Part shown: piece after piece, positions 42,662 through 50,350 of the stretch | Layout of the letters: every line of letters starts with the position of its first letter | How positions within the stretch are numbered: the stretch's first letter is position 1 | Assembly: GCA_965199975.1 (NCBI GenBank) | Contig: OZ241340.1 | Span: 2,604,001-2,668,000, forward strand | DNA length: 64,000 nucleotides | Direction: 5' to 3' | Origin: JASLDZ01 sp965199975 | Lineage (GTDB): Bacteria > Pseudomonadota > Alphaproteobacteria > Caulobacterales > Caulobacteraceae | Translations under genes and position numbers: made by a program | The notes under the pieces: model-generated | What the model was told of the DNA's origin: nothing | What the model saw: the letters and a program-made list of their open reading frames with translations, nothing else | Database searches by the model: none

Positions 42662-44236
42662 TTGGATTGGCGCGTAAAGCCGCTGGACGCCATCGTGGCG
42701 ACCGCGGAGAAGAAGTCGCTGCAGCGCTCGCTCGGGCCGGTGCAGCTCACCCTGCTGGGAATCGGCGCTGTGATCGGCACCGGCATCTTCGTGCTCACCG
42801 CGGCCGCGGCGCAGAAGGCCGGGCCCGGCATGATGGTCTCGTTCATGGTCGCAGGCGCGGTCTGCGCCGTGGCGGCGCTGTGCTACGCCGAGCTGGCCTC
42901 GATGGTGCCGGTGGCGGGCTCGGCCTACACCTACTCGTACGCGGTGATGGGCGAGCTGGTGGCTTGGCTCGTGGGCTGGGCGCTGATCCTGGAATACGCG
43001 CTGGGCGCGAGCGCGGTGGCGGTCGGCTGGTCGGGCCATATCGTCGGCTTCTTCGACAACATGGGGGTGCACATACCCCATGCGCTGACGGTGGGGCCGC
43101 TGATCCAGCTCGGGTTCATCCGTGGCGGCGAGGCCGGCGGGATGCTCAACCTGCCGGCGGTGATCATCACACTGCTGGTGACCTCGCTGCTGGTGATCGG
43201 CACCAAGGAGAGCGCCTCGGCCAACGCCGTGCTGGTGGCGATCAAGGTGGCCGCACTGTGCCTCTTCGTGGTCATCACCGTGCCGCTGGCGCTCGGCCAC
43301 ATCAACAACTTCAAGCCGTTCACGCCGAGGGGCTGGGGCAACCCGCTCAGCTCGGAGGGCACCGGCGTCATGGGGGCGGCCGCCTCCATCTTTTTCGCCT
43401 ACGTGGGCTTCGACGCCGTCTCGACCGCGGCCGAGGAGACGAAAAACCCGCAACGCAACGTGCCCATCGGCCTGATCGGATCGCTTCTGATCTGCACGGT
43501 GTTCTACCTGCTGGTGTCGGGCGGGGTGATCGGCTCTACCGGCGCCCAGCCGCTTATCAACCCGGCGACGGGCAAGTACTTCGCCGACGGATCGCCCGCG
43601 CTGTACGACTCCGCCGCCTGCCACAGCCTGCATGCGCCGCTGGTCTGCTCGAAGGAGGCGCTGGCCTACGTGCTGCGCGAAGTGAACCATCCGTTCATGG
43701 GCCAGCTCGTCGCGCTGGCGGCGACCATCGCCCTGCCGTCGGTCGTGTTGCTGATGATGTTCGGCCAGACGCGAGTGTTCTTCGTGATGGCGCGTGACGG
43801 CCTTCTGCCCGGAAAGCTGTCGGCGGTGCATCCGCGCTTCAAGACGCCGTGGGTGATCACCATCGTCACTGGCGTGATCGTGGCCATCGCCGCGGCATTC
43901 CTGCCGGTGGGCCAGCTGGTCGACTACTCCAACGCCGGCACACTGTTCGCCTTCGCCGCGGTCTCGCTTGGGGTGTTGATCCTTCGGATCACCGACAAGA
44001 CCCGCAAGCGGCCGTTCCGCACCCCGCTGGTATGGGTGGTGGCGCCGTTGTCGATCCTCGGCTGCGTGGTTCTGTTCATGAGCCTGGCGATCGAGTCGAA
44101 GCTCGTCTTCTTCACCTGGGCGGCCATCGGCCTGGTGATCTACTTCATCTACGGCTTCCGCCACTCCAACGTGGCGCGCGGGGTGATCGACTCCGACGAC
44201 CTCGACGGATCCGACACGGGCCTTTCGACCAAGTGA
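42662..44236 (+). CDS. Cationic/neutral amino acid permease (APC family)
   Basis: 524 residues from a TTG at 42662 preceded by GGAGG with an 8-nt spacer; an in-frame ATG at 42575 would put the N-terminus in the hrpB upstream region. Twelve or more TM segments, beginning with the APC signature LLGIGAVIGTGIFVLTAAAA, then ELASMVPVAGSAYTYSYAVM and IFFAYVGFDAVSTAAEETKN. The loop between TM segments with CHSLHAPLVCSKEAL carries two cysteines. Closest to CAT/YfnA-type transporters. Substrate unknown. Confidence 0.92.
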   Translation: MDWRVKPLDAIVATAEKKSLQRSLGPVQLTLLGIGAVIGTGIFVLTAAAAQKAGPGMMVSFMVAGAVCAVAALCYAELASMVPVAGSAYTYSYAVMGELVAWLVGWALILEYALGASAVAVGWSGHIVGFFDNMGVHIPHALTVGPLIQLGFIRGGEAGGMLNLPAVIITLLVTSLLVIGTKESASANAVLVAIKVAALCLFVVITVPLALGHINNFKPFTPRGWGNPLSSEGTGVMGAAASIFFAYVGFDAVSTAAEETKNPQRNVPIGLIGSLLICTVFYLLVSGGVIGSTGAQPLINPATGKYFADGSPALYDSAACHSLHAPLVCSKEALAYVLREVNHPFMGQLVALAATIALPSVVLLMMFGQTRVFFVMARDGLLPGKLSAVHPRFKTPWVITIVTGVIVAIAAAFLPVGQLVDYSNAGTLFAFAAVSLGVLILRITDKTRKRPFRTPLVWVVAPLSILGCVVLFMSLAIESKLVFFTWAAIGLVIYFIYGFRHSNVARGVIDSDDLDGSDTGLSTK

Positions 44237-44314
44237 CCTTCCGCGGCGATGCACGCCTTCGCGTGTGTCGCCGCGGACATACGCCGACAGCGATGTTCTG
44301 GCATGCCCGGCGCC

Positions 44315-45055
44315 ATGACCGACACGCTTGAGAGCGCGCCAGAGGGCCACGCCCGCATCGTCGTGGTCGACGACGACCCCGGCATCCGCGAGACCATCTC
44401 GGAATTCCTGCAGGGCCACGGCTACGTCACCGACGTCGCAGCCGACGCTGCGGGCCTGTCGCGCGCCCTGCAGGCGGGCGCCACCGATCTCGTGGTGCTC
44501 GACGTCATGCTCCCGGGCGAGGACGGCCTGGCCATCTGCCGGCGGCTGACCGCGCTGGAGAACGGGCCGGCGGTGGTGATGCTCTCGGCCATGGGCGAGG
44601 ACATCGACCGCATCGTCGGGCTGGAGCTCGGGGCCGACGACTACCTGCCCAAGCCCTGCAACCCTCGCGAACTCCTGGCGCGCATCCGCGCAGTGCTGCG
44701 CCGCAGGGGCGAGCGACCTGCCGAGGGGGGGCCGGCAGCGGGGGCGCGGTGCGAGTTCGTCGGCTGGAAGCTCGACCTCGTGCGGCGCGAGCTGAAGAGT
44801 CCGGCAGGCGTCGTCGTGAACCTCTCCGCCGGCGAGTTCGGCCTTCTGCGCGTGTTCGTGGAGCGCCCGCAGCGCGTGCTGACCCGTGACCAGCTGCTCG
44901 ACCTCGCCCGAGGGCCCGACAACGACGCCTATGACCGCGCCATAGACGTGCAGATCAGCCGCCTGCGCCGCAAGCTCGAGGAAGGCGGCGGGGGCGGCGA
45001 TCTGATCCGCACCGTGCGCAACGAGGGCTACATGTTCACCGCGGCCTGCAAGTGA
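44315..45055 (+). CDS. OmpR-family response regulator
   Basis: 246 residues from the ATG at 44315. Receiver domain with acidic pocket VVVDDDPGIRETISEFL, phospho-acceptor Asp at about 63 (LVVLDVMLPGEDGLAICR), and the Lys of YLPKPCNPRELLARI. Winged-helix output domain: LTRDQLLDLARG, DRAIDVQISRLRRKLEEG, RTVRNEGYMF. It is coupled to the histidine kinase by a GTGA overlap. Confidence 0.93.
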   Translation: MTDTLESAPEGHARIVVVDDDPGIRETISEFLQGHGYVTDVAADAAGLSRALQAGATDLVVLDVMLPGEDGLAICRRLTALENGPAVVMLSAMGEDIDRIVGLELGADDYLPKPCNPRELLARIRAVLRRRGERPAEGGPAAGARCEFVGWKLDLVRRELKSPAGVVVNLSAGEFGLLRVFVERPQRVLTRDQLLDLARGPDNDAYDRAIDVQISRLRRKLEEGGGGGDLIRTVRNEGYMFTAACK

Positions 45056-46437
45056 GCGCGAGCGCCGCGCGTCGACGCCCGCGGCGCTCGGCTTCGCTGT
45101 TCGTGCAGCTGTTCGCGCTCATCGTGCTCAGCCTGTTCCTGGCGCAGGCGATCAACCTGGCCATCGTCTACCTGCTGCCCGCACCGCCGCCCGAATTCTT
45201 CCGCACCGCCGAGGTCGCCGCCGCACTCAAGGCGGGAGGGGCGCCCGTGACGACGCCCACCGGCCGCACGCTGCGCGCCACACTGCGCGCCACGCCCGAC
45301 CTGCATGGCGCCGCGCGGCCCAACCCGGTCTCGGAGATCCTGCGCGAAGACCTCGCCGCCCAGCTGGCGACGCCGGTCGAGAGGGTGCGGCTGAAGCTCC
45401 TGGAAGGAAACCGCTTCCCCGGCCGCCGTCCCGTCCGCGCCCTGCAGCGCCAGCTGGGCGACCCACGCCTGGGGCATGGCGCCCCGCGCTTCATCGTCTC
45501 GCCCTTCGAGGCCGACGTGCAAGGGCGCGACGGTCGCTGGTGGGTGCTGCGCGACGAGGACACGGGGCTCCTCTCCGGCTGGCAGCAGCGGATTTTCCTC
45601 TGGTTCGCCCTCAGCGCGGTCGCCCTGGCGCCGGTGGCCTATCTGTTCGCGCGCCGCCTCTCCTCGCCCATCGCCAAGTTCGCCGCCGCCGCAGAGCGCC
45701 TGGGTCGCGACCCGGGCGCGCCGCCGGTGACGGTGACCGGCTCCTCGGAGATCGAGACGGCGGGGGCGGCGTTCAACGACATGCAGGAGCACCTGCGCCG
45801 CTACGTGGCCGATCGCACCACCATGATCGGGGCTGTGGCGCACGACCTGCGCACGCCGCTGACCCGCCTGCGCTTCCGCATTGAGACCGCGCCCGATCCC
45901 ATGCGTCTGAAGATGATCGCCGACATCGACGAGATGGAGCGCATGATCGCCTCCACCATGGCCTTCGTGCGCGACACCGCAGGCTCGCCCGAGCGGCGGC
46001 CGCTCGAGCTGTCCTCGCTGGTCGAGGCCGTGGCCGACGAGATGGCCGAGACGGGGCTCGACGTCTCCGCCCAGACCGGCGCGCCCGTGATCGTCGACGG
46101 GGATGTGCTGGCGCTGCGGCGGCTCTTCGCCAACCTCCTCACCAACGCGGTGAAGTTCGGCGTCCGCGCCCGGGCGCGCGTATACGCCGACGCCGAGGGA
46201 GCGGTCGTGGAGATCGACGACGACGGGCCCGGCGTGCCGGAGAACCAGCGCGAACAGGTGTTCGAACCCTTCCATCGCGGCGAGCCCTCACGTTCGCGCG
46301 AGACGGGGGGAGCAGGCTTGGGGTTGGCGGTGGTGCGCTCCATCGCGCGCGCCCACGGCGGTGACGCCGAACTTATCAATCGCGTGGGAGGTGGCCTGCG
46401 TGTGCGCACCCGCCTCCCGCTGTCCACCGCCGCCTGA
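45052..46437 (+). CDS. Sensor histidine kinase
   Basis: 461 residues from a GTG at 45052. TM1 about 17-43, a periplasmic sensor of about 130 residues with a Pro-rich start, TM2 about 180-200, HAMP (200-252), HisKA His at about 264 (GAVAHDLRTPLTRLRFRI), ATPase domain with NLLTNAVKFG (N), IDDDGPGVPENQREQVFEPF (G1/F) and GAGLGLAVVRSI (G2). EnvZ-like layout. The next gene starts 11 bp later. Confidence 0.93.
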   Translation: MSASAARRRPRRSASLFVQLFALIVLSLFLAQAINLAIVYLLPAPPPEFFRTAEVAAALKAGGAPVTTPTGRTLRATLRATPDLHGAARPNPVSEILREDLAAQLATPVERVRLKLLEGNRFPGRRPVRALQRQLGDPRLGHGAPRFIVSPFEADVQGRDGRWWVLRDEDTGLLSGWQQRIFLWFALSAVALAPVAYLFARRLSSPIAKFAAAAERLGRDPGAPPVTVTGSSEIETAGAAFNDMQEHLRRYVADRTTMIGAVAHDLRTPLTRLRFRIETAPDPMRLKMIADIDEMERMIASTMAFVRDTAGSPERRPLELSSLVEAVADEMAETGLDVSAQTGAPVIVDGDVLALRRLFANLLTNAVKFGVRARARVYADAEGAVVEIDDDGPGVPENQREQVFEPFHRGEPSRSRETGGAGLGLAVVRSIARAHGGDAELINRVGGGLRVRTRLPLSTAA

Positions 46438-46448
46438 GGTCGAGCCGC

Positions 46449-47210
46449 ATGCGAACCGCCGCCCGCGCCTGCCTCGTCGCCCTCCTCGGGGCCCTCGCCG
46501 GCGCGGCGTGCGCCGGAGGTGAAGCGCCATCGGGCGATCCCCGCGGCTTCGGCGGCTCGGACGCCCCCGGTCAGGGGCGCGACGGCGGCTACGGGCGGCT
46601 AAACGTCTTCATCAGCCCCTCCGGAGAGCCCTTTCACGGAGATCGGGACGGCGCTTACGCCTCCGCCGCCTGGTTCGCGCGCGCCGATGTCGACCACGAC
46701 GGCAAGCTCACACTCACCGAGTTCCAGTCGGACGCGCTGCGCGCTTTCATGATCTACGACACCAACGGCGACGGTCTGGTCGACGCCTTCGAGATCCAAC
46801 ATTACGAGCAAGTCACCGCGCCGGAAATCCTCCCAACGATCGACGGACTTCGCGCCGGCGAAGGCATGGACGGCAGTCTGTTCAAATCTCGCGGAGCGGG
46901 GCGGCGCGAAGTCGGGCAGAACACGCGTTCTCACCGGCAGATCGCCACCGATCGCGAATCTCAAGGTGGAAGCCTCTACGGCATGCTTGCCGAGCCCGAG
47001 CCGCTCACCGCCGCCGACGCCGACCTTTCCGGCTCAATCACTCGGGCCGAGTGGCTGGTGCGAACGGACCGCCGCTTCGCACTGCTCGATGTCTCAGGCC
47101 AGGGCTATCTCACACTGTCCATGCTGCCCCAGCCGCGGGCTCAGATATTGCTGGAGCGTCGACGCGTACGCGACGCCGACGCTGCACGCCGCGGCGCAGC
47201 ACACCATTAG
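46449..47210 (+). CDS. Exported EF-hand protein
   Basis: 253 residues. The signal peptide ends GAACAGG, with a cysteine that could be lipidated. Four candidate EF-hand loops: DVDHDGKLTLTEF (about residue 79), DTNGDGLVDAFEI (about 103), DADLSGSITRAEW (about 195) and a degenerate DVSGQGYLTLSM (about 215). The first two are close to the canonical DxDxDG pattern with Glu at position 12. A likely periplasmic calcium-binding protein; it follows the two-component system by 11 bp and might report to it, which is inference only. Confidence 0.8.
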   Translation: MRTAARACLVALLGALAGAACAGGEAPSGDPRGFGGSDAPGQGRDGGYGRLNVFISPSGEPFHGDRDGAYASAAWFARADVDHDGKLTLTEFQSDALRAFMIYDTNGDGLVDAFEIQHYEQVTAPEILPTIDGLRAGEGMDGSLFKSRGAGRREVGQNTRSHRQIATDRESQGGSLYGMLAEPEPLTAADADLSGSITRAEWLVRTDRRFALLDVSGQGYLTLSMLPQPRAQILLERRRVRDADAARRGAAHH

Positions 47211-47220
47211 GACGAAACCG

Positions 47221-47544
47221 TCAGCGTCGCGTCAAAAGGACGCCAAGGACGACGCCAGCGGCGAAGGCCGATGCGGCCGACACGCCTACCGCGATGAAGG
47301 GCTTGGTCTGTACGGTGTCACGTAGGACATCGGACTGATCGGCTGCCCAATCCCTGGCCGCAGACGACGCATCGGCCACGCGCCGCCTGACATCATCGGT
47401 CGTCGAATTAGCCTTCTCACCGAGGCTGGATGCGGTCGACTTGGCGTCCTCCGCGATCCGAGAAGCCGCCGACGCGGCTTGGTCGGCGGTTTTATCGGCC
47501 GCTTTCTCGACGTTGCGCGCGGTGGAGGAGGTGGCATCGGCCAT
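47221..47544 (-). CDS. DUF883/ElaB-like tail-anchored protein
   Basis: 107 residues. A long Ala/Ser/Asp/Lys amphipathic helix (NVEKAADKTADQAASAAS, VRRRVADASSAARDWAAD) followed by VLRDTVQTKPFIAVGVSAAS and a C-terminal TM segment ending LGVLLTRR. This is the ElaB/YqjD/DUF883 layout; YqjD binds ribosomes at the inner membrane in stationary phase. A strong EcfG-type promoter lies 41 bp upstream, which fits a general stress role. Converges on the EF-hand gene 10 bp away. Confidence 0.85.
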   Translation of the reverse strand: MADATSSTARNVEKAADKTADQAASAASRIAEDAKSTASSLGEKANSTTDDVRRRVADASSAARDWAADQSDVLRDTVQTKPFIAVGVSAASAFAAGVVLGVLLTRR

Positions 47545-47584
47545 GACGAGGGCTCCGCAGGGATCGGATGAAGACGCCCGACGT

Positions 47585-47609
47585 AACCAGCGCGGCGCCC
47601 GGCGGTTCC
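47585..47609 (-). promoter_or_regulatory. EcfG-type promoter of the DUF883 gene
   Basis: On the minus strand GGAAC (47605-47609), 16 bp spacer, GGTT (47585-47588), against consensus GGAAC-N16-CGTT. The leader to the ATG at 47544 is about 35-40 nt. Confidence 0.6.
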
Positions 47610-47613
47610 GCGT

Positions 47614-48396
47614 CTACCCAGCCCCAACGGCCTCGCGCGGGCTGTGGAAGAACAGCGCCTGACCTACCAGCGCCCGCACCGTCTCCTCACGGAAGGGCTT
47701 GGTCACCAGGAAGGCGGGCTCCGGCCCCTCCCCCGTCAGCAAGTGCTCGGGGAAGGCGGTTATGAAGATCACCGGAACATCGTTGTGCCTGAGGATGTCG
47801 CGCGCCGCGTCCATGCCATTGGAGCCATCCGCCAAGCGGACGTCGGCGAGAATGAGGCCGGGGCGCCGCTCCCCCGCCAGCTTGACCGCCTCATCACGCG
47901 TCGCGGCCACGCCCAGGACCGTGTGGCCGAGCTCGCATACTACGCGAGTGAGATCGAGCGCGATGATGGGCTCGTCCTCGATGATCAGGACATCGGTGGC
48001 GAGCTGACTTCCCAATTCCGCCTGCGCTTCGGCCAAACGCTCCCCAAGCACTTCCGGCGAAACCTCCATGATCAGTGCGGCCTCCGATGGGGTGAAGCCC
48101 TCCATCGCACACAGAAGCAGCGCCGCGCGATGTTCGGACGAGAGCGTCTGCAGTCTGCGGTCTGCGTTGCCGGCTTCCGCAAAACCTCCGCCGGCGGGAT
48201 GGTCACGCCACGTGCGATGCAGGGCGCGGAACAACGCCAGACGAAGCGGGAGGTCGCCGTCGAGCTGGGCGGGGTCGGCAAGCAGACCTTCCATCGCGGC
48301 CTGTACGAGCAGGTCTCCAGGAGCTTGGTCGCCGGTGAGGGCGCGGGCGAAACGGCGCATATACGGCGCCTGGCGGGCGATCTGCTTGGCGGCCAT
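47614..48396 (-). CDS. phyR: General stress response regulator PhyR
   Basis: 260 residues from the ATG at 48396, preceded by GAGGA. N-terminal sigma-factor-like domain (residues 1-125, APYMRRFARALTGDQAPGDL to EVSPEVLGERLAEAQ) and C-terminal receiver (135-255) with phospho-acceptor Asp at about 185 (LILADVRLADGSNGMD) and Lys in FLVTKPFREETV. When phosphorylated, PhyR binds NepR and frees the EcfG sigma factor. Its usual neighbours nepR-ecfG are not here. A perfect EcfG promoter lies 81 bp upstream, so the gene is probably autoregulated through the system. Confidence 0.95.
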   Translation of the reverse strand: MAAKQIARQAPYMRRFARALTGDQAPGDLLVQAAMEGLLADPAQLDGDLPLRLALFRALHRTWRDHPAGGGFAEAGNADRRLQTLSSEHRAALLLCAMEGFTPSEAALIMEVSPEVLGERLAEAQAELGSQLATDVLIIEDEPIIALDLTRVVCELGHTVLGVAATRDEAVKLAGERRPGLILADVRLADGSNGMDAARDILRHNDVPVIFITAFPEHLLTGEGPEPAFLVTKPFREETVRALVGQALFFHSPREAVGAG

Positions 48397-48476
48397 AGAA
48401 TCCTCAGCCGGCTCCCGGACAGCCGCCGGACCACCCTGCGCCTCATTCACTCCGCCGGGACGGAGGATCGCCGAAA

Positions 48477-48501
48477 AACGACCGAATTTGCTCACGGTTC
48501 C
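48477..48501 (-). promoter_or_regulatory. EcfG-type promoter of phyR (perfect consensus)
   Basis: On the minus strand GGAAC (48497-48501), 16 bp spacer, CGTT (48477-48480): an exact match to GGAAC-N16-CGTT. It is 81 bp upstream of the phyR ATG. Confidence 0.75.
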
Positions 48502-48571
48502 CGGCCCCATGCCCCTTGGCCACCCGTGTCGCACGCGCCGCCGCGCCGCGCGCGGCGGCGAAACATCGCGC

Positions 48572-49264
48572 TCACATCCCCATCAGCGACCCCACGATGT
48601 TGATGCCCAGCGCCAGCACCAGCGTGTTGAAGGCGAAACTCAACATGGCGTGCACGGTGATCAGGTTGCGAAACGAGGTGTTCGTCAGCGAAAAATCCGA
48701 CACCTGGAAGCAGCAGCCGACGCAGATCGCCATGTAGATGAAGTCGGCGTAGGTGCTCGGCGGATCGCCCTGGAACTGAACGCCGCCGTCAATCTCGCCG
48801 TCGTCATCGCGGTCGCCGAAGTAGTGATGCGCATAGTGGACTGTGAACAAAGTCTGCACCACCATCCAGCTCAGCACGATGGTTAGGATCGACATCACGA
48901 TCAGGAGGCCGCCGGTGGAATGGGCATGCGCGGCCTTGGCTTCGCGCTGTGCAACTACGATTGCACCGAAGCTGAAAGCGACGCAGGCGAGCACAATGCT
49001 CATGATGACCGCGCGGTTTTCGTCCTCCGTCTTCGCGTTTCTGCGGACGTCGCACTCGCTGCTGTTGAGAAGCATCGAGGCCGACAGCGCCAGATAAAGC
49101 GCGGCGGCGGTATCCCAGCCGACCAGCGACGCTGCGCCCGGCAGGAGCCCCCCCCGTTGCGCTGCGAGCCCGGCCACGACCCCGGCGCCCCCCGCCGCGA
49201 AGGTGCGCCATCGCCTCCGCAACAACCCCACTAGCCGCACGGCCGTCTCCTCGTCACGTCCCAC
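48572..49264 (-). CDS. DUF1345 membrane protein
   Basis: 230 residues from a GTG at 49264. About six hydrophobic segments. Family marks of DUF1345: WDTAAALYLALSASMLL, VIMSIVLACVAFSFGAIVVA, VQTLFTVHYAHHYFG and STYADFIYMAICVGCCFQVS followed by NLITVHAMLSFAFNTLVLAL. The family has no known function. An EcfG-like promoter overlapping the divergent one lies 33 bp upstream of the start, so it may belong to the stress regulon. Confidence 0.88.
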   Translation of the reverse strand: MGRDEETAVRLVGLLRRRWRTFAAGGAGVVAGLAAQRGGLLPGAASLVGWDTAAALYLALSASMLLNSSECDVRRNAKTEDENRAVIMSIVLACVAFSFGAIVVAQREAKAAHAHSTGGLLIVMSILTIVLSWMVVQTLFTVHYAHHYFGDRDDDGEIDGGVQFQGDPPSTYADFIYMAICVGCCFQVSDFSLTNTSFRNLITVHAMLSFAFNTLVLALGINIVGSLMGM

Positions 49265-49294
49265 TGCTATGGTGATTCACGCCCCGCCCCGATG

Positions 49295-49321
49295 CGAACC
49301 AACGCCGCGGGCAGGCGTTCG
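49295..49321. promoter_or_regulatory. Overlapping divergent EcfG-like promoters
   Basis: Plus strand: CGAAC (49295-49299), 16 bp, CGTT (49316-49319), facing the small protein at 49357. Minus strand: CGAAC (49317-49321), 16 bp, GGTT (49297-49300), facing the DUF1345 gene. Each -35 differs from GGAAC at its first base. The two sites share almost all of the same 27 bp. Confidence 0.5.
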
Positions 49322-49356
49322 ATGAGAGACCCGACGACTTTCACCCAGGAGCATCC

Positions 49357-49533
49357 ATGTCAGAGCCCTTCGTCACGCCGCAGCCCGGGCCGGACATGCC
49401 ATCGGGGCCGGAAATCGATCCTGCCGGCGCGCCCATGGAGGCGCCCGACGTGGGTCCCGCGCCGGATAGCGACCCCGCAGATCGACCAGTTGACGGGTCG
49501 GTGATGGCCACTGGCGACGACCGTCCAGGTTGA
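49357..49533 (+). CDS. Small Pro/Asp-rich protein
   Basis: 58 residues starting MSEPFVTPQPGPDMPSGPEI, acidic, rich in Pro, Gly and Asp, no signal peptide or TM segment; likely disordered. AGGAG precedes the ATG at a proper distance and an EcfG-like promoter lies 38 bp upstream. No family recognised. Context in the stress island is the main support that it is real. Confidence 0.6.
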   Translation: MSEPFVTPQPGPDMPSGPEIDPAGAPMEAPDVGPAPDSDPADRPVDGSVMATGDDRPG

Positions 49534-49554
49534 CGCGGTGCGTCACGGCGCACT

Positions 49555-49579
49555 GGAACCCCTGGCATGACAGCCTGTT
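49555..49579 (+). promoter_or_regulatory. EcfG-type promoter of the KGG-repeat protein
   Basis: GGAAC (49555-49559), 16 bp spacer, TGTT (49576-49579). The start at 49629 is 50 bp downstream, with AAGGAG before it. Confidence 0.55.
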
Positions 49580-49628
49580 ACTCGAACGAAGCGGCCTTCA
49601 GGTCGCGCAGTCCCCAAGGAGAGCATCG

Positions 49629-49844
49629 ATGGCCACGAGTGTAACGTCCGCCGCCGGCTCGACCAGGAAGTCCAACCGCGGGTTCGCCTCGATGGACCCC
49701 GAAAAGCAACGCCAGATAGCCCGCAAGGGCGGCGAGAGCGTACCTAACGAGAAACGCTCTTTTTCGCAGGATCGCTCGCTCGCCGCCGCCGCAGGTCGCA
49801 AGGGCGGCGAAGCTTCGCAGGGGGCTCGGCGCAAGCCAACATGA
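49629..49844 (+). CDS. KGG-repeat general stress protein (Con-10/GsiB-like)
   Basis: 71 residues from the ATG at 49629. Two KGG units: FASMDPEKQRQIARKGGESV and FSQDRSLAAAAGRKGGEASQ. The DPEKxxxIxxKGG pattern defines stress-induced hydrophilic proteins such as Bacillus GsiB and fungal Con-10. Very hydrophilic, probably disordered and protective. An EcfG-type promoter precedes it. Confidence 0.85.
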   Translation: MATSVTSAAGSTRKSNRGFASMDPEKQRQIARKGGESVPNEKRSFSQDRSLAAAAGRKGGEASQGARRKPT

Positions 49845-49884
49845 ACGCTCGTCTGCCAGGTGGACTGGCGGTTCGCCTGACGTG

Positions 49885-50304
49885 TTATCGCAAGCGAGTC
49901 CATGTCTGCGTCTTGCAGAGGGGGAAGATGATACATCCCCGCAACTTCAGCGTTTCGGCGTCGATTAAAGTGACCGTGCCCGAATAGGTTCCGCCGTCGG
50001 CGGGGTTGTAAACTCGCCCTTTCCATACGGCTGGTCCCCCATGCATGTCTTCGAACAACGCCACGCCTTTGATCAGCCGATCTCGAAGAGCAGGGTTTTT
50101 ATTGTAGACGTCCTTGATCATCGGGTCGGCGACGATCCTTTTTGAACTCACCACCCGGCCACAGACGCTCACACCGCAGTCGGACACCTCGACGACCCCG
50201 CCGTCTTCGGCCGTTCGCCAACTGCCGCTCGCAGGTGATGCGGCGGCGCTCCCGGCGGCGAGCAATGTGATCACAGCCACACCCAGCCAGTTCGACCTTC
50301 TCAT
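49885..50304 (-). CDS. DUF2147 exported protein
   Basis: 139 residues. Signal peptide ends AAASPAS. The mature part begins GSWRTAEDGGVVEVSDCGVS and continues CGRVVSS, DMHGGPAVWKGRVYNPADGG and TYSGTVTL, ending LKLRGCIIFPLCKTQTWTR. This is the lipocalin-like DUF2147 fold (calycin-type), of unknown function, with four cysteines that could form disulfides. It starts 46 bp after ligA and may be read through from it. Confidence 0.88.
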   Translation of the reverse strand: MRRSNWLGVAVITLLAAGSAAASPASGSWRTAEDGGVVEVSDCGVSVCGRVVSSKRIVADPMIKDVYNKNPALRDRLIKGVALFEDMHGGPAVWKGRVYNPADGGTYSGTVTLIDAETLKLRGCIIFPLCKTQTWTRLR

Positions 50305-50350
50305 GTCTCACCCTTTCGACGACGGCGGCGCGCCGGTGGTCGCCCGAGCG

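Noticed and set aside
42602..44419. Long minus-strand open frame opposite the amino-acid permease
   Set aside because: His/Asp/Arg-rich antisense of a transmembrane protein, no family match.
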